35,007 bases of DNA, from positions 1 through 35,007 of the IMG/VR virus record IMGVR_UViG_3300042560_001133; one strand, given 5' to 3'. Positions 24,355 through 30,903 of the stretch are shown in pieces. Position 1 is the stretch's first letter, and each line of letters starts with the position of its first letter. Under the pieces are notes generated by a model. The model saw nothing but the letters and a program-made list of their open reading frames with translations, ran no database searches and was not told the origin of the DNA. Source of the DNA: a virus. The translations under genes were made by a program, and so were the position numbers.

Positions 24355-26613
24355 GTGCCGCAGTTCTTCGTATCGCAACATACTCCTGTAGAGATTGGGC
24401 GCGGCGCGTCCATCTCCGCCACTGTCCTTGGCGGCGGCCCGGTATTCATTCTGGGCACGGCTGGCGAGCAACCCACTGCGGCGCAAGTGCGGGCTAGTGG
24501 TACGTCGGTTTCCACCACTGCAAACGTTACCGGCGCGACGGCTACTTCCCGGTTCTTTGCGGTCCTTCCGGTGGGGAACGCAAGCACTACCAGCATCGAC
24601 GTGACGGTGGGGGCTGGCTATGCTGGCCGCCCTACCCTGCCGGAGTTTGGGAATGGATGGGCAAACCTTGCAAGGTGCACCACTCGGGTTTCCTTGCGCT
24701 GGACTGCCGCGCCTACGGGTGGTACCTACGCACTCGCCATTGCGTCCTCGGCCTTTACCACGGTCAACGTGACTTCGATCACTTGGAATCAATTTGCAAG
24801 CACGCAGGGCACGGCGTCTACTGGTTTGCAGAACTCCATCCAGGCGGCCCTCCCCGCCGGTTGGGTGTGCGCGGTTACGGGCGGCCCGCTTCCTTACTGC
24901 CCGTTCTACATCTCCATCTGGCACGCGACAATCAAGTCGGCAGTTACCGTTACGCTTGACCCTGCGGGGCTGACGGGTGGTACGGCGGTAGCGGCGGAAT
25001 CAACCCCGGTCAATATCATTCAAGGCAACGGGTTCGGAGGGCTTGGGAGTGCTGGAGAGCGATGCCAGACAACGCACGCGGCCACTGCGCTCCAGTTCGG
25101 AACCACGTCGGCTACCACGCAAGAAAAGCGATTGCGGTCTACGGGTGCGCTTCGTCTAACCCAAACTACCGCAGCAAATGCCTTGCGCGGTGACTTCCAG
25201 TTTAACCGAGACCTTGACTTGTCGGAGCGACCAGTGTACATGTTTGTTCACAACCCGGCAAGCTCGTTCCTAGTGTCTGCAACGCTTACATTGATGGAGC
25301 CGTGGGTGGGGGCGAATAGGAACGCTTCTGGCTCGATTCAGTTGCACCCTGGCTGGAACTGTATCACGGCTCGCACGGAGCGTTTTGGTACTGCCGCTGG
25401 TTCAGGGGGCGGTCAAACTCGGTTTAACATTGTTCAGGGGATGAATTTCAACATCACCAATGCGGACGGTCAGCAATTCCCAGGTGCCCGCGATAACCTC
25501 AACGTCATTGTTTCGGACAACCGATACAACCCAGTAGGGCAGACTCCGGTCCTGATTCTTGTTGATGACCACTTGACGACGTTCCGAGATAACGGTATTC
25601 CGATCTTCCGCAGGTTCCCGCAGATTCCTTACGGGATGGGGATTGTCCCGGCGTGGGCTATCTCGGGCACTCGGAGCACGGGCACCAATACGGAAGGGGC
25701 CACGGTTATGAACACGGCGGAACTCGCCGCGCTTGCGCTCTCTGATCCGCAGGTGGAGTTCCTGACTCACTCGTACAACCACCACCGCTACGAGAATGGC
25801 GTGGATTCTGCGACGACCGGCGCAGGTACGGAATGGGCTTTGCAATGGGCTTACGGGGCAACTGCAACGGGCACGTTCACACTCAACGTCAACAACGGCA
25901 CCACCAACGTCAACGTTACAAGCATTGCAGTTGCGGTAGACCCTCGGGCTCTTGCCAGCGCGATCAATACCGCGTGGGGTTCGACCATCTGCACGGACGT
26001 TCAGCACTATTCGGACACGACGGCTAACACGCTTGGTCCTCAGTATTCGCACCGACTCGTATTCAACGTGCCGGTAACCCTTACCGCATCAGCCAACGCC
26101 AACATCACGGTTGGTCGGGCCTGGTCTCCGGCGAGAATCGCAGAGGAGTACCGCTCGGCTGCGGTCTGGATGCGGGCGAACGGTATCCCTTGCGACGAGA
26201 CCGTAGCGGCTATTTACCCGCAAGGTTCGTGGGGGCCCAACGTGGAATCGGCGATGCGCATGATGGGCACGCAGTTCGGGTTCCTGGACCGGGCGGTATC
26301 AAATGACCTGTCTTGGCCCGCAGTGGCGTGCAACTACGGGCGGTATCAGTGGCCCCGCGTCAACCTCGGAACGTCTGCATCGTTTGTTCGAGACGGGTAC
26401 GAAGAGTTGTTCCGGGCTATCCGGTTCGGGCACCCCATTGTTTACACGCTCCATGGCGTTGTTACTTCGGGCGGCGGGGCTACGGACATTCTCAACACGG
26501 ACCTTGTTAATTTCCTCTCGCTCCTGAACGATCTAAACGGCGGCCCGATTAAGGTTCTACGCCCAAGTGAGTGGGTGCGGTACGTGAACCAGGCGGGTGC
26601 GCTGCCAGCATGA
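24355..26613 (+). CDS. tail-tip protein with NodB-type polysaccharide deacetylase domain
   Basis: 752 residues from GTG 24355. Residues 1-390 are beta-rich. From about 395 a carbohydrate esterase family 4 (NodB) domain is visible: VDDHLTTF (D404, D405), HSYNHH (H472, H476), YPQGSWG (from Y621) and LHGVV (H700), corresponding to the metal-binding and catalytic motifs of polysaccharide deacetylases. A roughly 100-residue beta module interrupts the domain between the second and third motifs and resembles one near residues 120-200. The likely role is removing acetyl groups from host surface glycan during adsorption. The stop overlaps the endolysin ATG. Confidence 0.82.
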   Translation: MPQFFVSQHTPVEIGRGASISATVLGGGPVFILGTAGEQPTAAQVRASGTSVSTTANVTGATATSRFFAVLPVGNASTTSIDVTVGAGYAGRPTLPEFGNGWANLARCTTRVSLRWTAAPTGGTYALAIASSAFTTVNVTSITWNQFASTQGTASTGLQNSIQAALPAGWVCAVTGGPLPYCPFYISIWHATIKSAVTVTLDPAGLTGGTAVAAESTPVNIIQGNGFGGLGSAGERCQTTHAATALQFGTTSATTQEKRLRSTGALRLTQTTAANALRGDFQFNRDLDLSERPVYMFVHNPASSFLVSATLTLMEPWVGANRNASGSIQLHPGWNCITARTERFGTAAGSGGGQTRFNIVQGMNFNITNADGQQFPGARDNLNVIVSDNRYNPVGQTPVLILVDDHLTTFRDNGIPIFRRFPQIPYGMGIVPAWAISGTRSTGTNTEGATVMNTAELAALALSDPQVEFLTHSYNHHRYENGVDSATTGAGTEWALQWAYGATATGTFTLNVNNGTTNVNVTSIAVAVDPRALASAINTAWGSTICTDVQHYSDTTANTLGPQYSHRLVFNVPVTLTASANANITVGRAWSPARIAEEYRSAAVWMRANGIPCDETVAAIYPQGSWGPNVESAMRMMGTQFGFLDRAVSNDLSWPAVACNYGRYQWPRVNLGTSASFVRDGYEELFRAIRFGHPIVYTLHGVVTSGGGATDILNTDLVNFLSLLNDLNGGPIKVLRPSEWVRYVNQAGALPA

Positions 26614-27089
26614 TAACTGCCCTTACGAACTGGTTAGCGTCCCGGCCTCGCAAGCGGCCTATCTCTACCATCGTCCTGCACGCTACGGACGGGGCTAGCG
26701 CGGGTTCCTCTATCTCGTGGCTGCGGAAGATTGGTTTATCGTATCACTACGTCATAGAGCGGGACGGATCGGTTACGAAGTGCGTGCCCGTGTCTCGTGT
26801 TGCGTTCCATGCGGGGAAGTCGAAGGGTCCGCAGGGTGTGAACGTCAACGAGTATTCGGTGGGCATTGCGCTCGCCAATTGGGAATCTCGAGACGAGTTT
26901 GTGACTCCGCAACAAGTGGATGCTTTGGACGATCTGGTGGAACTGCTTTGCGATGCGGAGCCGGATATTCGATGGATCACGACGCACTACTGGGTATCTC
27001 CGGGACGCAAGACGGACCCACGCATGTTGCCGCAAACGAAGATTATGGGCATGGCGACAGTCAACAAGCTGCGGATGTGGAGGGGCTAA
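26610..27089 (+). CDS. endolysin, N-acetylmuramoyl-L-alanine amidase (Amidase_2)
   Basis: 159 residues from ATG 26610, overlapping the upstream stop. It cuts the amide bond between MurNAc and the stem peptide. The zinc site of the AmpD/PGRP fold is visible: IVLHATDG (first His), then ITTHYWVSPGRKTDPRM, holding the second His, the Lys and the Asp ligand of the AmpD-like 'H..isPGRKtDP' motif. ISWLRKIGLSYHYVIERDG is also typical. There is no signal peptide or extra binding domain, so it needs a holin. Confidence 0.93.
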   Translation: MITALTNWLASRPRKRPISTIVLHATDGASAGSSISWLRKIGLSYHYVIERDGSVTKCVPVSRVAFHAGKSKGPQGVNVNEYSVGIALANWESRDEFVTPQQVDALDDLVELLCDAEPDIRWITTHYWVSPGRKTDPRMLPQTKIMGMATVNKLRMWRG

Positions 27090-27091
27090 GA

Positions 27092-27313
27092 ATGGGGCAC
27101 TTTTTTCACGATCATTGGATGTCGGTAATGGGCACGACAACGAGTGTCCTGGTAGCGCAAGCCAACATGCCGACGGACCTTTCGGGGTTCGAGAAGATTG
27201 GTGCGCTTGGCTTGCTCGGAATCTTCATGTGGTTTACCCTCGTCCGCTTGGAGGCCGCTATTAAGGCCAACTCCTCCGCCATTGAAAGACTTATCGACCA
27301 TTTAGACAAATAG
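27092..27313 (+). CDS. holin-like single-TM protein
   Basis: 73 residues. GGAGGGG at 27079-27085 is 6 nt before ATG 27092, and the start lies 2 nt after the endolysin stop. One clear membrane segment (GALGLLGIFMWFTLV, about residues 36-51) is followed by a helical tail (EAAIKANSSAIERLIDHLDK). The position directly after the amidase suggests a holin or lysis regulator, though one membrane span leaves other roles open. Confidence 0.65.
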   Translation: MGHFFHDHWMSVMGTTTSVLVAQANMPTDLSGFEKIGALGLLGIFMWFTLVRLEAAIKANSSAIERLIDHLDK

Positions 27314-27360
27314 GTTTTTCGCCCGCCGGTGGTAAGCCGGGTGCGTAGCCAAACCGCAAG

Positions 27361-27375
27361 ATCGCCACTTAGAGT
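27361..27375 (+). promoter_or_regulatory. degenerate match to the late element (weak)
   Basis: ATCGCCACTTAGAGT matches TTCGTTACTTAGGGT at 11 of 15 positions (TCG, ACTTAG and GT kept). It lies 21 nt before ATG 27397, unlike the others, so it may be chance or a decayed copy. The rest of 27314-27396 shows no feature. Confidence 0.25.
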
Positions 27376-27396
27376 CTGACCCTAGATACACCTCAC

Positions 27397-27618
27397 ATGA
27401 ACAACAACCTCGTTGAAATCGCATTAGGAATTTACAAGACGTTTGGCCGGTCCGCTGCCAAGCGTGCCCTTACTCCGCCCCGCGCATGGGTGGAAAAGGC
27501 TTGCGCTGGAACCGGCGCGAACGTGGCGGAAGCCCTGGAAGAGCGGGACGAATGGGTGGAGGAGCTTTTGGAGTTCCTGGAATCCATTGTTGACTCGGAT
27601 TTTGTAGACCCAGACTAA
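27397..27618 (+). CDS. small acidic hypothetical protein (73 aa)
   Basis: An N-terminal basic helix (IALGIYKTFGRSAAKRAL) and a strongly acidic helical C-terminus (ALEERDEWVEELLEFLESIV then DSDFVDPD). No family recognised. It stands alone between the lysis genes and a terminator. No good ribosome site is seen before ATG 27397. Confidence 0.65.
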   Translation: MNNNLVEIALGIYKTFGRSAAKRALTPPRAWVEKACAGTGANVAEALEERDEWVEELLEFLESIVDSDFVDPD

Positions 27619-27624
27619 AGGCCC

Positions 27625-27650
27625 AGCCCCCGAAAGGGGGCTTTTCTCTT
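27625..27650 (+). terminator. rho-independent terminator
   Basis: A perfect 7-bp stem AGCCCCC/GGGGGCT around a GAAA tetraloop, followed by TTTTCTCTTTC. The next start codon is only 4 nt after this run, so it ends the late mRNA and also lies in the immediate leader of the next gene. Confidence 0.88.
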
Positions 27651-27654
27651 TCTC

Positions 27655-27822
27655 ATGGCACAAGAAAAAACTCCCAAGCAGCTCCGCGAGGAATATATCC
27701 GTGCATCTGATGCAAGGGTCAGCCGGTGGTCTAAGGAGCAGCAAGAAGCATTTCGAGAAGCTGTAAAGCGTCTCAGCGACCCTGCCACTAATGCCTTACC
27801 GCGATGGCTATCAAGTTCCTGA
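27655..27822 (+). CDS. small charged helical protein (55 aa)
   Basis: MAQEKTPKQLREEYIRASDA onward: mostly helix and highly charged, ending NALPRWLSSS. The last 19 nt overlap the metallophosphoesterase gene, a coupling that supports it. No ribosome site lies upstream, only the terminator hairpin. Function unknown. Confidence 0.55.
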   Translation: MAQEKTPKQLREEYIRASDARVSRWSKEQQEAFREAVKRLSDPATNALPRWLSSS

Positions 27823-28598
27823 CGTTCTCGGACGTGCACGCTCCCGTGCAAGACCCAGCAGCCGTCAGGTGGATGCTCGACACCATAGAGCGCGAGAAGC
27901 CGGACCTTATAGTCGCCAATGGCGACATGCTGGACGGGGACGCTTGGAGCCGCTGGGAAAACGAACACGACTGGACGATTTTAGACGAGTACCGCGAATG
28001 GGCAAAAATCGCAAGGGAGATAAACCGTTTAGCCCCGAACGCCTTGCGCGTTTGGTTGTATGGCAACCACGAAGCGAATTTGTGGGAGCCGGGGAGAGTG
28101 CCCAAGAAGCTCCGGGGGATCGTCCATTGGAAGGATTACAGACCGGAAGGGGTTCCATGCCTCGCCGAAGAGATGCGCGGCTGGCGGCTCGTGACGGAGT
28201 ACGGAAGCCATATCCGATGGTCTTGTGGACCCATTGTTTTTACGCATGGCACGAAAGCCGGGATTAACGCTGCTCGGGACGAAGCCCGTATGCACGGGCA
28301 CGCCTTTTCCCTCACCATATCTGGGCACACTCATAGGCCCATACCCGTCACACGCTCCGTCAATGCCGGGAACATACCCGAGGACATTTGGTACGCGAAC
28401 TCCGGGATGCTGAGCGATCCTTTGAAGATGCGCTATATCCACCGCTCCAACTTCCAAGCCTGGGGCCAAGCGTTGGTGGTGGGCGAGATTTACAGCGAGT
28501 CCAAGACCATGCTCAAGGAAGGCAAGAGGGCGTTTGCTCGGAAGATTTGGGACGCGGAGACTAGGGTGCGGAACATTTGCCGGGATACTCTGGGGTAG
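27804..28598 (+). CDS. calcineurin-like metallophosphoesterase
   Basis: 264 residues from ATG 27804. All signature motifs of the two-metal phosphoesterase fold are present in order: FSDVHAP (DxH), VANGDMLDG (GDxxD), LYGNHEAN (GNHE), VFTHGTK (H) and ISGHTHRPIP (GHxH). Substrate unknown: phage members include nucleic acid phosphatases and cyclic nucleotide phosphodiesterases. It overlaps the upstream small gene by 19 nt and, tail to tail, a minus-strand gene by 38 nt. Confidence 0.88.
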   Translation: MAIKFLTFSDVHAPVQDPAAVRWMLDTIEREKPDLIVANGDMLDGDAWSRWENEHDWTILDEYREWAKIAREINRLAPNALRVWLYGNHEANLWEPGRVPKKLRGIVHWKDYRPEGVPCLAEEMRGWRLVTEYGSHIRWSCGPIVFTHGTKAGINAARDEARMHGHAFSLTISGHTHRPIPVTRSVNAGNIPEDIWYANSGMLSDPLKMRYIHRSNFQAWGQALVVGEIYSESKTMLKEGKRAFARKIWDAETRVRNICRDTLG

Positions 28599-28761
28599 GG
28601 CTGTCGGCGCGTACAAGCTGCTCTACGTAGGCGGTGACGCTTAGCCCCAACTCTGCCGCGCGGTTCCGCATGGTGGCCGCAATCTCAGGCGACGGGGTGA
28701 GTTTGAGTTGAACCCATTCCTTGGTGGGCCTGCCGCCCTTGTTTTTGGTTGGCTCACTCAT
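28561..28761 (-). CDS. ribbon-helix-helix-like small protein
   Basis: 66 residues from ATG 28761. MSEPTKNKGGRPTKEWVQLK is followed by an Arc/CopG-like pattern: a beta strand (WVQLKLTP), then two helices (PEIAATMRNRAAELG, SVTAYVEQLVRAD). It may be a DNA-binding regulator. Its start overlaps the upstream gene by 8 nt, and its end runs into the metallophosphoesterase tail by 38 bp. Confidence 0.7.
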   Translation of the reverse strand: MSEPTKNKGGRPTKEWVQLKLTPSPEIAATMRNRAAELGLSVTAYVEQLVRADSPTPEYPGKCSAP

Positions 28762-29050
28762 CGTCGGCTCCGAAAATCTTCCAAGCGTCTGAGCCGTGCT
28801 CGGCCAAGAAGCGGTCGGTGTGGGTGTCGTAGGCTTGCAAAAACTCACCCATCTCCCTCATGATCCGCGCAACTATCTGTGCGTCGGTTACCGGATCAAG
28901 CCACATGGTTTCTCCCAGGTGATAGGATGATCCGGCGTCGTCCTCGAACAGTTCCCCGATGAAACGTGGGGATTCAGTGTGGATGATGTATTGCCTCGGG
29001 GTGTCCCCGAGGCCCTCACCGAGAATGAACTTTTCAAGCACCTTCGGCAC
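28754..29050 (-). CDS. hypothetical acidic protein (98 aa)
   Basis: MPKVLEKFILGEGLGDTPRQ then YIIHTESPRFIGELFEDD reads like a folded small protein; the second half is helical and acidic (AQIVARIMREMGEFLQAYDT), ending FGADDE. No family recognised. It overlaps both neighbours, as expected in an operon. Confidence 0.75.
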   Translation of the reverse strand: MPKVLEKFILGEGLGDTPRQYIIHTESPRFIGELFEDDAGSSYHLGETMWLDPVTDAQIVARIMREMGEFLQAYDTHTDRFLAEHGSDAWKIFGADDE

Positions 29051-29294
29051 CTTTCTTTGCCCTTGACGGCTTCGGGTAGTCGGCGGCGGTTTTGCCGAGG
29101 GCGGCTAGGCCGATCTCAATCGCCCTATCGTACAGAGCGATAGTGCCATCGATGCTTTGGCGATCTAGGGCGACGTTTCGCCACCCACGCCTTGCGTTCG
29201 TAATTCTCTGGCAATCGTGGTGAAGCTGGGCGCGCTGAAGGTCATTCGTCAGCGCGACGATGTTGATGGTTTGGAAAAGTGGTCGGTTTGGCAT
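29034..29294 (-). CDS. hypothetical protein (86 aa)
   Basis: I start at ATG 29294, which overlaps the upstream stop as TAATG; a longer frame upstream runs antisense to nothing useful and is rejected. Mostly helical: NIVALTNDLQRAQLHHDCQR, then DRQSIDGTIALYDRAIEIGL, with a basic tail. No family recognised. Confidence 0.7.
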   Translation of the reverse strand: MPNRPLFQTINIVALTNDLQRAQLHHDCQRITNARRGWRNVALDRQSIDGTIALYDRAIEIGLAALGKTAADYPKPSRAKKGAEGA

Positions 29295-29551
29295 TAGTTC
29301 ATCTCCTCGCCGTCTGCGAAGCCAAGGAAGACGACCGGGCGAGATGCCGGGTGAAACTTCTCCCGCAGCTCCTTCATCTTCGCGCCTACCAGCCACTGCG
29401 GCGCGGTGCCCGCTTCGTCGATTTGAGACTTGGGGAACCAGACCGAGGCGGTTCGGTCTTCGCCGTTGCAAAACTGAACGACTGCGCTGACCTTGATGGC
29501 CTTCTCGGTCTCGGCGATGGTCAGGTGTGAGACTGGGGTTCGATTGTTCAT
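29294..29551 (-). CDS. hypothetical protein, first gene of a leftward operon (85 aa)
   Basis: AAGGAT lies about 8 nt before ATG 29551. The segment IKVSAVVQFCNGEDRTASVW followed by FPKSQIDEAG looks like a beta-barrel-type phage accessory protein seen in many phages without known function. It is the promoter-proximal gene of four overlapping minus-strand genes (29551 to 28561). Confidence 0.72.
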   Translation of the reverse strand: MNNRTPVSHLTIAETEKAIKVSAVVQFCNGEDRTASVWFPKSQIDEAGTAPQWLVGAKMKELREKFHPASRPVVFLGFADGEEMN

Positions 29552-29569
29552 TGTGTTATCCTTGTCAAT

Positions 29570-29620
29570 GGAGCCAGTTATCCGGCTCCCGGAGAGGGAG
29601 GGTTCGCGCCCTCGCCTCTC
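29570..29620 (-). other. two hairpins in the mRNA leader of the leftward operon
   Basis: GGAGCC (29570-29575) pairs with GGCTCC (29584-29589). A longer stem of 11 bp with one bulge pairs 29592-29602 with 29609-29620 around a TTCGCG loop. On the minus-strand transcript predicted to start near 29622, the long hairpin would lie at the very 5' end, which often stabilises mRNA; a regulatory role is possible. Confidence 0.5.
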
Positions 29621-29628
29621 ATATGTTT

Positions 29629-29657
29629 ATAGTACCACAAACCATAGGCCAGAACAA
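29629..29657 (-). promoter_or_regulatory. sigma-70-like promoter of the four-gene leftward operon
   Basis: Read on the minus strand: -35 TTGTTC (29657-29652), 17-bp spacer, -10 TACTAT (29634-29629). Predicted start near 29622, giving a leader of about 70 nt before ATG 29551. Confidence 0.6.
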
Positions 29658-29679
29658 GGGGTTTGTGAACTTTTTTGAA

Positions 29680-29705
29680 AAAATGGTTTGGGAAAATGGT
29701 TTGGG
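29680..29705. repeat. tandem 13-bp repeat near attP
   Basis: AAAATGGTTTGGG occurs twice in a row, exactly, at 29680-29692 and 29693-29705, about 90 bp from the predicted crossover. It may be a pair of integrase arm-type or accessory protein binding sites. Confidence 0.6.
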
Positions 29706-29766
29706 AATTTGTCCCGGTTGAACCTGGTGGATTTGAACGTGCGCTCCGTGTGTCCACGTAAATAGC

Positions 29767-29852
29767 CCTTGTTTTGAACCTATGACCTAGGCCCTTCTAA
29801 GCGGTAGGTCGTGGGTTCGAATCCCGCTCGGGGCGCACCTTGTTTTGAACCT
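29767..29852. repeat. 15-bp direct repeats flanking the attP core
   Basis: CCTTGTTTTGAACCT occurs exactly at 29767-29781 and 29838-29852, on either side of the tRNA-like core. A shorter TTGAACCT also occurs near 29718. They could be integrase arm sites, or a duplication around the attachment core. Confidence 0.6.
29784..29838 (+). other. attP: phage attachment site with 3' part of tRNA-Arg(TCT)
   Basis: Bases 29794-29835 match the 3' part of a tRNA from the anticodon loop onward: loop CTTCTAA (anticodon TCT), stem GCGGT, variable region, T stem-loop GTGGG-TTCGAAT-CCCGC and acceptor strand. The 5' half is absent: the preceding bases cannot pair with the anticodon stem. GACCTA (29784-29789) and TAGGTC (29805-29810) form an inverted repeat centred on 29797, the middle of the 7-nt loop, as expected for integrase core sites around a 7-bp crossover. 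The integrase stop codon lies in the loop. Phage genes on both sides indicate attP, not attL or attR. Confidence 0.82.
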
Positions 29853-30903
29853 GGACACGGGGTCTTTTGCGCTGATATGTTGCGCGGGGTCGCCAATCTA
29901 TCCCAAACGCTATCCCAGACCCACCGTAGACATACGATGCGAGGCGCAGAAGCCACGCACGCAGAATGTACTCTTGGTCGGAGTGGGAATAGACTCCTAG
30001 GACAGTGCGGTCCTTGTGGCCCATGAGGGTGCGCCGTACCTCGTCCGGGCATCCGATCTCTTGGAGCCACGTCGCGTACGTGTGCCGCAGGAGGTGCGTC
30101 GAGATGGGGCGGAACTCTGCGGACTCGCAGACTCGTTTGAGTGCCCGGTTCTGGCTGCACGGGTCTCCGGCTAGGGCTATCCCGCGCAAACTCCGGTGGA
30201 CCACGTAGGGAAGGGGGAGGGTTCGGTCCCGGCTGTCGGTCTTGGTGCCTCGGATGCGGAGCCTGTAGAATCTTCCCTTCCGGGCTATGTCGGTCGGTTG
30301 GATGCCTAGGGCCTCCGAGACTGTGCAACCAAGCAAGGGGCCTAGGATCAGCATCCCTTCTGCCGCTTTGCCTTTGGCGTGTTCCCGGAGCCGCCAATAC
30401 TCCTCTACGGTGAGCGGCTGCCGTTCCGGTGGGCGTATGCGTGGCGTTTCTACGTGGTCCACGGGGTTCGCTTGGATCAGTCCATCTATGACGGCTAGCT
30501 TGAGGATGCCCCCGAGGACTTTGCGGATATGCCCGACGCTAGAGGGAGAGAGGGGTATTTTGCTTATCCACCGCTGGATGTCGGCGCGGTGTATCTCGTG
30601 TAGCTCAAGGTGCCCGAACCTAGGGAAGATGTGCTTCGTCGTCGTCCATTTGACCATCGCGCGCCACTTCTGAGACTTGTGTTCGAGCGTCGGTAGGTAG
30701 ACCGTCTCCGTGTAGGAGCGTAAGGTGTGCGCCTGGGGCCTGTTCGGATTCGGACACGAGTGGAGGAGCAGCTTTGCGTCTAGTCTTTCGAGGGCTATTG
30801 CCTCGGTCTTTCCGTATGCTGACCAGGCTTTGCCGCCCGCATGTACCCGTGCTTCCCAGCCGCTGCCCTTCGGTCTCGTTGTTGGGTCGGACGGCGCGGG
30901 CAC
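29797..30903 (-). CDS. int: tyrosine integrase, first catalytic Arg replaced by Thr
   Basis: Site-specific recombinase for integration at tRNA-Arg. 368 residues from GTG 30903; a stop lies just upstream in frame. An N-terminal arm-binding-like part (GSGWEARVHAGGKAWSAYGK) is followed by the core-binding helices (residues ~60-155) and the catalytic domain. Visible residues are K221, H270 and R273 (HLLRH), H296 (LMGHKDRT) and nucleophile Y305 (GVYSH). The first catalytic Arg, normally in 'GLRISE', is Thr194 here (GCTVSE); codon ACA is one base from AGA. The C-terminal VRPERDSNPRPTA is encoded by the antisense of the tRNA arm in attP. It is the last gene of a long leftward operon. Confidence 0.9.
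   Translation of the reverse strand: MPAPSDPTTRPKGSGWEARVHAGGKAWSAYGKTEAIALERLDAKLLLHSCPNPNRPQAHTLRSYTETVYLPTLEHKSQKWRAMVKWTTTKHIFPRFGHLELHEIHRADIQRWISKIPLSPSSVGHIRKVLGGILKLAVIDGLIQANPVDHVETPRIRPPERQPLTVEEYWRLREHAKGKAAEGMLILGPLLGCTVSEALGIQPTDIARKGRFYRLRIRGTKTDSRDRTLPLPYVVHRSLRGIALAGDPCSQNRALKRVCESAEFRPISTHLLRHTYATWLQEIGCPDEVRRTLMGHKDRTVLGVYSHSDQEYILRAWLLRLASYVYGGSGIAFGIDWRPRATYQRKRPRVQVQNKVRPERDSNPRPTA

Noticed and set aside
24253-24924. 223-codon minus-strand frame across the 24340 late element
   Set aside because: Arg/Ser-rich antisense shadow crossing the end of one real gene and the start of another; no domain.
25402-26052. 216-codon minus-strand frame opposite the deacetylase tail gene
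   Set aside because: Antisense shadow; the plus strand carries the NodB catalytic motifs in this stretch.
26456-26470. TGTTACTTCGG, similar to the late element
   Set aside because: Inside the deacetylase gene, lacks TTAGG, and is not near a start codon; chance match.
29794-29838. A complete tRNA-Arg gene
   Set aside because: Only the 3' part is present; the bases before the anticodon loop cannot form the anticodon stem, and no D arm or 5' acceptor strand is seen.
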